DNA of 64,000 nt. Source: Mycolicibacterium lacusdiani. GTDB lineage: Bacteria; Actinomycetota; Actinomycetes; Mycobacteriales; Mycobacteriaceae. Below the pieces are notes generated by a model. The model did no database searches. It saw nothing but the letters and a program-made list of their open reading frames with translations, and was not told the origin of the DNA. Both the position numbers and the translations under genes were made by a program. The stretch lies in the NCBI RefSeq assembly GCF_021916785.1, contig NZ_JAKCFC010000006.1, forward strand, positions 62,001 to 126,000. Direction: 5' to 3'. Numbering within the stretch: the first letter of the stretch is position 1; every line of letters begins with the position of its first letter. This document shows, piece by piece, positions 34,138-42,001 of this stretch.

Positions 34138-34922
34138 CGGCGTCGTCCTCCCAGGGTTCGCCGGCACGATCGAACTCGGAGTACGCGGACGTCATCGACA
34201 TGTTCCGCACCTTGGCCGACCTCGAAGAGGGCTCGCCCGCGTTCAGTCGCCAGCGTGACCGGATCGTCGAGCGCTGCCTTCCTCTCGCCGATCACATCGC
34301 CCGCCGATTCGACGGTCGCGGCGAGTCACGCGACGACCTGGTTCAGGTCGCCCGCGTCGGCTTGGTCAACGCCGTCATCAGGTTCGACGTGAACGCCGGC
34401 TCGGACTTCGTGTCGTTCGCGGTACCCACCATCATGGGCGAGGTCCGGCGGCACTTCCGCGACAACAGCTGGTCGGTGAAGGTGCCGCGGCGACTCAAGG
34501 AACTGCACCTGCGCCTCGGCGCGGCGACCGCGGAGATGTCCCAGCGGCTCGGCCGGGCGCCCACGCCGACGGAACTCGCCGCCGAACTCGAGATGGACCG
34601 CGAGGAAGTGGTCGAAGGCCTCATCGCGGGCAGCTCGTACAACACCATGTCCATCGACGGCGGCGGCAGCGGCACCGAGGAGGCGCCGGCGATCGCCGAC
34701 ACGCTCGGCGACATGGATAGCAACCTCGACCGGATCGAGAACCGGGAAGCGTTGCGTCCCTTGCTCGCATCGCTGCCGGAACGCGAGCGCACGGTGCTGG
34801 TGCTGAGGTTCTTCGAGTCACTCACCCAGACCCAGATCGCCGAGCGGGTCGGCATTTCCCAGATGCACGTGTCGCGTCTGCTCGCCAAGTCGCTGGCGCA
34901 GCTACGCGATCAGCTGGAGTAG
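34134..34922 (+). CDS. sigF: RNA polymerase sigma factor SigF
   Basis: 262 residues from GTG 34134, against 261 in M. tuberculosis. SigB/SigF/SigG subfamily: region 2 (ADHIARRFDGRGESRDDLVQVARVGLVNAVIRFD), VPRRLKE, region 3 and region 4 (LPERERTVLVLRFFESLTQTQIAERVGISQMHVSRLLAKSL). Controls stationary-phase and oxidative-stress genes in mycobacteria. In M. tuberculosis it faces accA3 directly; here a urate-degradation module separates the two. Six bases from the convergent uricase stop. Confidence 0.96.
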   Translation: MTASSSQGSPARSNSEYADVIDMFRTLADLEEGSPAFSRQRDRIVERCLPLADHIARRFDGRGESRDDLVQVARVGLVNAVIRFDVNAGSDFVSFAVPTIMGEVRRHFRDNSWSVKVPRRLKELHLRLGAATAEMSQRLGRAPTPTELAAELEMDREEVVEGLIAGSSYNTMSIDGGGSGTEEAPAIADTLGDMDSNLDRIENREALRPLLASLPERERTVLVLRFFESLTQTQIAERVGISQMHVSRLLAKSLAQLRDQLE

Positions 34923-34928
34923 CGCCGC

Positions 34929-35828
34929 TCAGCCGAGCCAGCTGCGCTGGGCGTCCCACGCCGGGCCTGCCGGGGGCGCGTCGTCACGGGTGACCGTCGC
35001 CTGGATCAGTCCGTACGGCCGGTCGTCAGCATGGAACACCTCGTTGTGGTTGTCGATGCCGAATGGCGCCAGATCGTAGGGGAAGTGGTGCTTGTTGGGC
35101 GCCGACAGCCGGATCTCTACGATCTCGGGATGGTGCTCCAGGACCGCCCTGCCCATGTGAAACAGCGTCTGCTGCAGGGCCAGTGACCGAACGACGGCGA
35201 ACTGCTCGATCAGCCGGGCCTTGACGTCGGCGTAGGTGGGCTCCCACGCGACCTCGGTGGTGTCGAAGCGCCACTGTGCGACGAGCGAGGTCGCCATCAC
35301 GCGATCGCGCGTCGGTTCGAGGACGGTGTAGGGGTCGGTGAGGAACCCGGCGAACTCCGACCCCGTCGACTTCAGGATCACCAGATCCTTGAACCCTGCC
35401 ACCACCCATTCACCATCGGCGTCCACCGTGACGGCAGCGGTGCGCACCTCCTGGCCCTTGCGCACCCAGGTGTGGTCGTGCTCGGCGCCGTTGACTTTCG
35501 CTCGCTCCCATGCGTATTCGTCGATCTCGATGCGGGCCGCGGTGACCGGTGCGACGTCACCGACGAAGTGGCGGGCCAGCGCAAGGCCGTAGTCCTCGAT
35601 CGACCGCAGACCCTTCTCCTTCGCGTAGGCGTAGGCGGTCTGCTTCTGCGTGTCGGTGGGCAGGACGTCGGACTGGTCGCCCTCGAGGTGGGCGGCGCTG
35701 AAGTCGCCACGCAGGCAAGTCGACACGCTGACGTCGTGAATCTCGTGCCGGGGCGTGTCGCGGTAGATCCTGACGATGCGGTTCTCGGCCTTGCCGTACT
35801 GGTTCTCGCCCAGAATGATGCCCGACAC
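34929..35828 (-). CDS. pucL: Factor-independent urate hydroxylase (uricase)
   Basis: 299 residues from GTG 35828. Two tandem tunnelling-fold domains with the uricase landmarks NQYGKAENRIVRI, the catalytic LPTDTQKQTAY (Thr and the preceding Lys region) and SAPNKHHFPYDL near the C-terminus. Cofactor-free oxidation of urate to 5-hydroxyisourate with release of H2O2. Normal length. Last gene of the operon permease - uraD - uraH - pucL, so its product feeds directly into the HIU hydrolase and OHCU decarboxylase encoded before it. Confidence 0.95.
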   Translation of the reverse strand: MSGIILGENQYGKAENRIVRIYRDTPRHEIHDVSVSTCLRGDFSAAHLEGDQSDVLPTDTQKQTAYAYAKEKGLRSIEDYGLALARHFVGDVAPVTAARIEIDEYAWERAKVNGAEHDHTWVRKGQEVRTAAVTVDADGEWVVAGFKDLVILKSTGSEFAGFLTDPYTVLEPTRDRVMATSLVAQWRFDTTEVAWEPTYADVKARLIEQFAVVRSLALQQTLFHMGRAVLEHHPEIVEIRLSAPNKHHFPYDLAPFGIDNHNEVFHADDRPYGLIQATVTRDDAPPAGPAWDAQRSWLG

Positions 35829-35829
35829 G

Positions 35830-36150
35830 TCAGCTCCCTCGGTAGGTCGAATAGGCGTACGGCGACAGCAGCAGCGGCACGTGGTGATGCGCTGTGGCGT
35901 CGACGATCTCGAACGTCACGGTGACCTCCGGATAGAACGCCGGCGTACCGAGACGTGCGAAGTAGGCGCCGGTGTCGAACCGGAGCCGATACACACCGGT
36001 GGGCAGCGCCTCGGCCACCCGGGAGATGCGGCCGTCGTCGTCGGTGAGGCCCTCGGAGCGGACGGCGTAGCCGGCGTCGAGGAGGGTGACGGCGACACCC
36101 GCGGCTGGTGTGCCCGTGACGGCGTCGAGGACGTGGGTCGAGATCGTCAT
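35830..36150 (-). CDS. uraH: 5-hydroxyisourate hydrolase (transthyretin-like)
   Basis: 106 residues from ATG 36150. Family landmarks are the N-terminal STHVLDAVTGTPAAGV with the active-site histidine, the internal arginine/histidine positions (YRLRFDTGAYF, HHHVPLLLSPYAYSTYRGS) and the diagnostic C-terminal YRGS. Hydrolyses 5-hydroxyisourate to OHCU. One base separates it from the uricase start, and its ATG overlaps the uraD stop. A much longer open frame on this strand reaches 38574 but upstream of 36150 is only a shadow of uraD and the permease. Confidence 0.95.
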   Translation of the reverse strand: MTISTHVLDAVTGTPAAGVAVTLLDAGYAVRSEGLTDDDGRISRVAEALPTGVYRLRFDTGAYFARLGTPAFYPEVTVTFEIVDATAHHHVPLLLSPYAYSTYRGS

Positions 36151-36650
36151 CCCTTCAGCCTGCCAGGGGAGGCAAGGAGTCGCTCCAGGCGCAGCCGATT
36201 GATCTTGGCCAGCTCGTTGCGCATCACACGGCGCTCGGTCTCCGGGTCGTTGCCGAGCCGCTCGGTCAGGATCGCGAGCAGTTCCTCGGCGGACCGCCCG
36301 CTGGCGCACACCAGATAGACGTACCCGAACCGCTCCTCGTACTCCCGGTTCTTCGCTGCCAGTTCGGTTTTCACCTCGGCGGCGGCGTCGGCGACGCGAG
36401 CCTGCTCGCGGGCCGACGACGGGTTGTCCGCACGCGCCCCGATGCGCGGATGACCGTCGAGCGCCGCGTCGATCTCGGCGTCGGGGAGCTCGGCCAGCAC
36501 CCGGTCGGCGCGGTCGAGCAGCGCGTCGGCGTCGGGGAAGGGACCGCCGGCGAGCACCCGCCTGGCCCAGATCGACGAGGAGCACACGCCGAACAGCACG
36601 TGCATGCGCTGCCGCTCGCTCATCCGGTTGAACTCGTCGACGCCGGACAT
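36147..36650 (-). CDS. uraD: OHCU decarboxylase
   Basis: 167 residues from ATG 36650. All-helical family with the catalytic His67 in HPRIG and Glu82 in SSAREQ, then FGYVYLVCASGRSAEELLAILTERLGNDPETERRVMRNELAKINRLRLERL, as in bacterial UraD. Decarboxylates 2-oxo-4-hydroxy-4-carboxy-5-ureidoimidazoline to S-allantoin. No allantoinase or allantoate genes lie in the window, so this locus stops at allantoin. The gene starts directly at the stop of the permease fusion. Confidence 0.93.
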   Translation of the reverse strand: MSGVDEFNRMSERQRMHVLFGVCSSSIWARRVLAGGPFPDADALLDRADRVLAELPDAEIDAALDGHPRIGARADNPSSAREQARVADAAAEVKTELAAKNREYEERFGYVYLVCASGRSAEELLAILTERLGNDPETERRVMRNELAKINRLRLERLLASPGRLKG

Positions 36651-38567
36651 CTACTGGAATTCGTCGAGCCGGCCGAACCGGGCCGCCGCGATGGGATTCG
36701 CGTCGGCCACCAGGTCGCCGAACCGGTAGTTGGCGATCTTGGCGACCTCGATCAGCGCGAACGCCCGTTCCACGGCCGCTGAGTTGTCGATTCTCGACCA
36801 GCCGTTGCGCAACACGCGGTCGAAGCGGGCGGTCTCGCGGGCGCAGATGATGAGCGGAAAGCCGAAGTGCTCCCGGTACGCGTCGGCGAGGTGCACCACG
36901 TCGTCGTGGTCGTCTTCGTCCAGGTTCGACAGCGCCGCGTGATCGACGGCCAGGGCGTGCCCCACCTCGTCCTCGGCGCCGAGATCGGGGAACGCCCGCA
37001 GCAATTCGGTCTGCTGCTCGGGTGAGCCCGTCAGCACGGCGTCCTGGAATGCCTCCCGCAGGGTCCTGGTGTCGGCGAACGGGCGGGCGGCGTACGCGCG
37101 CTCGATGGCCCAGGGGACGTCCTGGACCACGTGGCCGAACACCTCGGTGAACCGGTCCTCGGTCATGGCGTTCACTTCGTCGAGGGTGATGGACCCGCCA
37201 CCGGCGACGCGTGGCCCCCGCGAGCCGAGGTGGAAGAACACCACGTTCAGCAGTATCGCGCTGATCGCGCCGATGCTGATGCCGCTGCCGAAGAGCAGGT
37301 CGATGCCGGGCGGAAGTGCCTGTGCCACATCGGGATAGCTCGTCACCCACAGCGCCAGGGCGACGCTGGTGGTCACGATGATGAGGTTGCGATGGTCGGT
37401 GAAGTCGACCTTGCCCAGCGTCTGGATGCCGACGACGGCCACTGTGGCGAACAGGGTCAGTGCCGCCCCACCCAGCACGGGTTGCGGGATGGAGGACACG
37501 ATGGCGGCGACCTTGGGCAGGAAGCCGAGGGCGATCATGATGGCGCCCGCGGCGGCGACGACCCAGCGGCTCTTCACCCCGGTCAGCCGGACGAGCCCCA
37601 CGTTCTCCGAGAACGCCGTGTAAGGGAACGAATTGAAGATGCCGCCGATGGTGGTGGCGATGCCGTCGGCGCGCAGCACGTTGCCGATGTCGGACGGCTT
37701 GATCCGCTTGCCGACGATCTCGCCGGTCGCGTACGTGCTGCCCGTCGACTCCACTGCGGTGATGAGCAGCACGATGATCATCGTCAGGCACGCGACGAAG
37801 TCGAACTTGGGCATGCCGAACAGGAACGGCGGGGTGAAGCCGAACGCCGACGCCTGACCGACCGCGTCGAAGTCCATGTCGCCCAACGCGAACGCCACCG
37901 TGCAGCCGATCACGAGGCCCAGCAGCACCGCGATGGTCGAGAGGAAACCGCGGAAGATGCGTTGGATCGCAACGATGATCGCGATGGTGCCGAGCGCGTA
38001 GAGCAGCCATCGCACGTTGGTCGGGTCGGTCTCGCCGGTGTGCGGGTTGACGACGGCGTCGTGCGCACCGACGGGCACCAGACAGAGCCCGATGATCGTG
38101 ATGAGCGTGCCGGTGACGACGGGTGGAAAGAAACGCAGCAGCTTGATGAAGATCGGCGCGATGAGGAACGTGAAGACGCCCGCCACGATGACGGCGCCGT
38201 ACACGTAGAGCAGGCTGGGTGCGCCGCCACCGTGGGCGAGGCCGATGGCGATGATCGGCGACACGCCTGCGAACGTCACGCCCTGCAGCAGTGGGAGCCG
38301 CACGCCGACCTTCCAGAACCCGACGGCCTGGATGATCGAGGCGATACCGCACGTGAACAGGTCCGCGGTGATCAGCTTGACCAGGTCCGCAGGAGGGAGG
38401 TCGATGGCGCTGGCGATCAGGATCGGCACCAGCACCGCGCCTGCGTAGAACGCGACGACGTGCTGGAAGCCGTAAGTGGCCAGCTGGGGGATGGGCAGCA
38501 CCTCGTCGACCGGGTGCACGCGCTTTCGGGCGGTGGCCTCCGAGCGGGCCGGAGTCTGGGCCGTCAT
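36651..38567 (-). CDS. Nucleobase:cation symporter-2 (urate/xanthine) permease fused to an OHCU-decarboxylase-like domain
   Basis: 638 residues from ATG 38567. Residues about 25-470 are a 12-14-helix NCS2/uracil-xanthine permease (LATYGFQHVVAFYAGAVLVPI, ESTGSTYATGEIVG, NSFPYTAFSENVG). From about residue 478 to the end is a second domain with OHCU decarboxylase layout: VNAMTEDRFTEVFGHVVQDVPWAIERAYAARPF, then FPDLG, YREHFGFPLIICAR and a final helix. The catalytic His of the usual HPDL is Phe526, and the Glu of the S..EQ motif is also missing, so the domain is probably not an active decarboxylase. Most NCS2 permeases are 430-480 residues. Imports purines for the downstream enzymes. Confidence 0.9.
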   Translation of the reverse strand: MTAQTPARSEATARKRVHPVDEVLPIPQLATYGFQHVVAFYAGAVLVPILIASAIDLPPADLVKLITADLFTCGIASIIQAVGFWKVGVRLPLLQGVTFAGVSPIIAIGLAHGGGAPSLLYVYGAVIVAGVFTFLIAPIFIKLLRFFPPVVTGTLITIIGLCLVPVGAHDAVVNPHTGETDPTNVRWLLYALGTIAIIVAIQRIFRGFLSTIAVLLGLVIGCTVAFALGDMDFDAVGQASAFGFTPPFLFGMPKFDFVACLTMIIVLLITAVESTGSTYATGEIVGKRIKPSDIGNVLRADGIATTIGGIFNSFPYTAFSENVGLVRLTGVKSRWVVAAAGAIMIALGFLPKVAAIVSSIPQPVLGGAALTLFATVAVVGIQTLGKVDFTDHRNLIIVTTSVALALWVTSYPDVAQALPPGIDLLFGSGISIGAISAILLNVVFFHLGSRGPRVAGGGSITLDEVNAMTEDRFTEVFGHVVQDVPWAIERAYAARPFADTRTLREAFQDAVLTGSPEQQTELLRAFPDLGAEDEVGHALAVDHAALSNLDEDDHDDVVHLADAYREHFGFPLIICARETARFDRVLRNGWSRIDNSAAVERAFALIEVAKIANYRFGDLVADANPIAAARFGRLDEFQ

Positions 38568-38600
38568 CGGTCAAGAATCGGGCAGGAGGACGATATCCGC

Positions 38601-39170
38601 ATGTCGAATCGGGATCTGGTCACGGGCATCGTGCTGGCCGCCGGCGCAGGCACCCGCTTCGGCATGCCCAAAGTGCTTGCCGAAGACGGGGATTGGCTGC
38701 GCCGCGCGGTCACCGCGCTGGCCGACGGCGGCTGCGACGACGTGGTGGTCGTGCTCGGTGCCGCGGTGGTCGACGTTCCCGCACCGGCACGCGCGGTCGT
38801 CGCCGACGACTGGGCCAGCGGCGTCAGCGCGTCGGTCCGCGCCGGAGTGTCGGCCGCAGACGGCGCCGCGCTGGCCGTGCTGCACACCGTCGACACCCCC
38901 GACGTCCGTGCCGACGTCGTGGCGCGCGTGCTGGCCCGATCGGCGGAGACCGGCCTGGCGCGGGCCACCTACGGGGGCCGACCGGGACACCCCGTGGTGA
39001 TCGCTTCCCGGTTCTGGCCTGCGCTGCTCGCCACGTTGTCCGGGGACGAGGGTGCCCGGCCGTTCCTGGCTTCGCGCGACGACGTGGTGCGGGTGGAGTG
39101 TGGGGACGTGGCGACCGGGTTGGACGTCGATGAGCGCTTGCGCGAAGAGCAAGGGCCCGATGAGCGCTAG
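38601..39170 (+). CDS. MobA-like NTP transferase (molybdenum cofactor cytidylyl/guanylyltransferase-like)
   Basis: 189 residues from ATG 38601, with AGGAGG 10 bases upstream. GT-A nucleotidyltransferase fold: the glycine-rich VLAAGAGTRFGMPKVL at the N-terminus and VDTPDV as the metal-binding segment, then GGRPGHPVVIASRFW, the form found in MocA/MobA-like cytidylyltransferases. These load CMP on molybdopterin for xanthine-dehydrogenase-type enzymes, which fits the Mo hydroxylase at 28801-32261. It is divergent from the purine permease with 33 bp between starts. Confidence 0.85.
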   Translation: MSNRDLVTGIVLAAGAGTRFGMPKVLAEDGDWLRRAVTALADGGCDDVVVVLGAAVVDVPAPARAVVADDWASGVSASVRAGVSAADGAALAVLHTVDTPDVRADVVARVLARSAETGLARATYGGRPGHPVVIASRFWPALLATLSGDEGARPFLASRDDVVRVECGDVATGLDVDERLREEQGPDER

Positions 39171-39499
39171 GTTTCGACCCGTAGGCCGAGCACCTCGGAG
39201 GCGTACCGGCGGACCGTGTCCTCGGACATCGCCGCGGCGTCCTCGTGACCGGGGCGCGCCCGGCTGCTCATGAACGACGTCTTCGGGTCGAGCGTCACCT
39301 CGGCGAGCAACTCGCCCGTGGTCGGCTCGCAGACGGCCCAGGTGTAGCGGGTGTCGTCCGCCCAGCCGTCCTCGGCGTCGTGCACGTAGTCGAGGTCGGT
39401 CTCACCGAGTTCGGCGAGCGCGGGACGGTCGTCGACCCGGTCGTCGTAGCGCAGCCCCCTCAGGTACCACGTGCCGTTGTTGATCTCGACGGGATCCAC
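39167..39499 (-). CDS. Hypothetical protein, possibly GNAT-derived
   Basis: 110 residues from ATG 39499. The middle (YTWAVCEPTTGELLAEVTLDPKTSF) resembles the central strands of GNAT acetyltransferases, and LRGLRYDDRVDDRPAL resembles their N-terminus, but the acetyl-CoA loop (Q/RxxGxG/A) is absent and the protein is half the usual length. It is either a degenerate relative or an unrelated small protein. Its stop shares the bases CTAG with the stop of the convergent MobA-like gene. AAGGAGG-like bases precede the ATG, so it is probably expressed. Confidence 0.6.
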   Translation of the reverse strand: MDPVEINNGTWYLRGLRYDDRVDDRPALAELGETDLDYVHDAEDGWADDTRYTWAVCEPTTGELLAEVTLDPKTSFMSSRARPGHEDAAAMSEDTVRRYASEVLGLRVET

Positions 39500-39525
39500 G
39501 GGTCCCCACCTCCTTCCGAAACGCC

Positions 39526-39579
39526 GAAACTGCGGGGAGAGCGCGAAAGTCGAGAGAATCGCGATCTCCCCGCAGTCTC
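39526..39579. repeat. Palindromic hairpin after accA3 (possible terminator / dispersed repeat)
   Basis: ACTGCGGGGAGA (39529-39540) and TCTCCCCGCAGT (39565-39576) form a perfect 12-bp stem, extended to 15 with one mismatch; the 24-base loop can pair internally (GCGCGA...TCGCG). It lies 20 bp downstream of the accA3 stop and could end that transcript. Its long regular form resembles dispersed mycobacterial palindromes. Confidence 0.65.
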
Positions 39580-39599
39580 GGGGATGGTCGTGCCGGTCG

Positions 39600-41405
39600 C
39601 TAGTCCTTGATCTCGGCGAGCACGGTGCCCTGCGTGACGGCGGCGCCGGGCTCGACGGCGAGTCCGGTGATGGTGCCGTCCTTGTGGGCGGTCACCGGGT
39701 TCTCCATCTTCATGGCCTCGAGCACCACGATCAGCTCACCAGCGGCGACCTGCTGGCCCTCCTCGACGGCGACCTTGACCACGGTGCCCTGCATCGGTGC
39801 GGTGACCGAGTCGCCCGACGCGGCCTTGTTGCCGCCTGCGCCACGCTTGCGCGCCTTGGGCTTCTTGCGGATGACGCCGGGGCCACCGGCGGAAGCCGTG
39901 CCCCCGCCGCCGAGCGCCAGATCGCCGGGCAGCGATACCTCGACGCGGCGGCCGCCGATCTCGACGACGACCTTCTGACGCGGCAGGTTGTCCTCGTCGT
40001 CGAGTGCCTCGCCACCGGTGAACGGCTCGACGGTGTTGTCCCACTCGGTCTCGATCCAGCGGGTGTGGACGTCGAAGCCCTCACCGTTGCCGATGAACGC
40101 GGGATCGGACACCACGGCGCGGTGGAATGGGATGACCGTGGCGAGACCCTCGACGGTGAACTCGGCAAGGGCTCGGCGACTTCTCGCCAGCGCCTCGTCG
40201 CGGGTGGCGCCGCTGACGATCAGCTTGGCCAGCATCGAGTCGAACTGGCCGCCGATGACCGAACCGGTCTCGACGCCGGAGTCCAGGCGCACGCCAGGGC
40301 CGGTTGGCGGGACGAAGTTGGTGACGGGGCCCGGAGCGGGCAGGAAGCCGCGGCCGGCGTCCTCGCCGTTGATGCGGAACTCGATCGAGTGGCCGCGGGG
40401 CGTCGGGTCCTCGGTGATGTCCAAGGCCTCGCCGTTGGCGATCTTGAATTGCTGCAGCACCAGGTCGATGCCTGCTGTCTCCTCGGTGACCGGATGTTCC
40501 ACCTGCAGGCGGGTGTTCACCTCGAGGAACGAGATCAGGCCGTCCTGGCCGACCAGGTACTCGACGGTGCCCGCGCCGTAGTAGCCGGCCTCCTTGCAGA
40601 TGCGCTTGGCCGACTCGTGGATCTCCTTGCGCTGCGCATCGGTCAGGAACGGCGCGGGCGCCTCCTCGACGAGCTTCTGGAAGCGGCGCTGCAGCGAGCA
40701 GTCGCGGGTGCCCGCGACGACGACGTTGCCGTGCGTGTCGGCGATGACCTGTGCCTCGACGTGGCGCGGCTTGTCCAGGTAGCGCTCGACGAAGCACTCA
40801 CCGCGGCCGAAGGCGGCAACGGCCTCGCGGGTGGCCGAATCGAACAGCTCGGGGATCTCCTCGAGCGTGCGGGCGACCTTCATGCCGCGGCCACCGCCAC
40901 CGAACGCCGCCTTGATGGCGATCGGGAGGCCGTACTCCTTGGCGAATTCCAGGATCTCGTCGGCGTCCTTCACGGGATCCGACGTGCCTGGCACCAGCGG
41001 GGCTTCGGCGCGCGCCGCGATGTGGCGGGCGGTGACCTTGTCACCCAGGTCGCGGATGGACTGCGGGCTCGGCCCGATCCAGATCAGGCCGGCGTCGATC
41101 ACGGCCTGGGCGAACTCGGCGTTCTCGCTCAAGAATCCGTAGCCGGGGTGGATGGCGTTCGCGCCGGACTTCGCGGCGGCGTCCAGCAGCTTCTCGAAGA
41201 CCAGGTAGGACTCCGCCGAGGTCTGGCCGCCGAGGGCGAACGCCTCGTCGGCGAGCCGGACGTGTGGCGCGTCGGCGTCGGGGTCGGCGTACACGGCCAC
41301 GCTGGCCAGCCCAGCGTCCTTGGCGGCCCGGATGACCCGGACGGCGATCTCGCCGCGGTTGGCGACGAGCACCTTGGAGATCTTCGAGCTGGCGTGACTG
41401 GGCAC
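39600..41405 (-). CDS. accA3: Acyl-CoA carboxylase alpha subunit AccA3 (biotin carboxylase + BCCP)
   Basis: 601 residues from GTG 41405 with AGGAGG before it. Biotin carboxylase domains: SKVLVANRGEIAVRVIRAA, HPGYGFLSENAEFA, the ATP-grasp glycine loop FGGGGRGMK, EVNTRLQVEHPVTE and a C-terminal lid. A linker rich in K/R/G leads to the biotinyl domain with EAMKMEN near residue 567. Shared alpha subunit for acetyl-, propionyl- and long-chain acyl-CoA carboxylases, partnering AccD5-AccE5 at 47071-49039. The 179-bp gap to sufE (41406-41584) has a small GCCGGT-N7-ACCGGC hairpin and a TTCTTA direct repeat, nothing else recognised. Confidence 0.97.
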   Translation of the reverse strand: MPSHASSKISKVLVANRGEIAVRVIRAAKDAGLASVAVYADPDADAPHVRLADEAFALGGQTSAESYLVFEKLLDAAAKSGANAIHPGYGFLSENAEFAQAVIDAGLIWIGPSPQSIRDLGDKVTARHIAARAEAPLVPGTSDPVKDADEILEFAKEYGLPIAIKAAFGGGGRGMKVARTLEEIPELFDSATREAVAAFGRGECFVERYLDKPRHVEAQVIADTHGNVVVAGTRDCSLQRRFQKLVEEAPAPFLTDAQRKEIHESAKRICKEAGYYGAGTVEYLVGQDGLISFLEVNTRLQVEHPVTEETAGIDLVLQQFKIANGEALDITEDPTPRGHSIEFRINGEDAGRGFLPAPGPVTNFVPPTGPGVRLDSGVETGSVIGGQFDSMLAKLIVSGATRDEALARSRRALAEFTVEGLATVIPFHRAVVSDPAFIGNGEGFDVHTRWIETEWDNTVEPFTGGEALDDEDNLPRQKVVVEIGGRRVEVSLPGDLALGGGGTASAGGPGVIRKKPKARKRGAGGNKAASGDSVTAPMQGTVVKVAVEEGQQVAAGELIVVLEAMKMENPVTAHKDGTITGLAVEPGAAVTQGTVLAEIKD

Positions 41406-41584
41406 TGCGCCTCCTGGTGGCGTGTCTAAGAAACGTCTTTAAGAATCTATCTGGGGCAGTTTAGGCGGCGCGATTTCCGTCCCGGCGAGCCGGTGCTGGT
41501 TACCGGCGGGTAAGTCCGCTGGAGGCCGCCCGGCCCTGGTGATCTCGTGCTGCCGCTGGGGAATCCGAACGGCCGCAGCGACGC

Positions 41585-42001
41585 TCAGGCGTCGCGCAGC
41601 CGGCGTTTGATGCGCGTCAGCATCGCCGACATCCCGCGCAGGCGCAGCGGGCTGATCAGCTTCCCGAGACCGAGGTCGGAGTAGAAGTCATCGGGCACGG
41701 CGAGGATCTCGTCGGCGGACAGTTCGTCGAGGCCCGCGGCCAGGATCGCGGCGAACCCGCGGGTGGTCGGCGCCTCGGCGGGAGCACTGAAGTACAGCCG
41801 GACCCGATCGCGGTCGGCCGCGTCGACGTGCAGGAACAGCGGCGACTGGCACTCGGGCACCGGCTCCATCGCGGCTTCCTCGAGATCGCTCGGCAATGGC
41901 GGGAGCTCGTTGGCGAACTCCAGCAGCAGCGCCAGCTTGTCCTGGCCCTGCATCTCGTTGAAGTCGGACACCACGTCCGCCAGGGCGGCGGGCATGGTCA
42001 T
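41585..42001 (-). CDS. sufE: SufE family Fe-S/sulfur-transfer protein
   Basis: 138 residues from ATG 42001. Pattern of SufE/CsdE: DFNEMQGQDKLALLLEFANELPPLP, the sulfur-accepting cysteine in VPECQSPLFL, AEAPTTRGFAAILAAGLDELSADEIL and LGLGKLISPLRLRGM. Receives persulfide sulfur; paired here, as in other mycobacteria (Rv3284-Rv3283), with the rhodanese SseA, with which it overlaps by four bases (ATGA). Confidence 0.93.
   Translation of the reverse strand: MTMPAALADVVSDFNEMQGQDKLALLLEFANELPPLPSDLEEAAMEPVPECQSPLFLHVDAADRDRVRLYFSAPAEAPTTRGFAAILAAGLDELSADEILAVPDDFYSDLGLGKLISPLRLRGMSAMLTRIKRRLRDA

Noticed and set aside
36151..38574. Long minus-strand frame joined in frame to the HIU hydrolase (914 codons)
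   Set aside because: It is a shadow of uraD and the permease; the HIU hydrolase has a normal length from ATG 36150.
37131..38600. Plus-strand frame leading into the MobA-like gene
   Set aside because: Opposite the permease, His/Asp/Arg-rich and without domain; ATG 38601 has its own AGGAGG.
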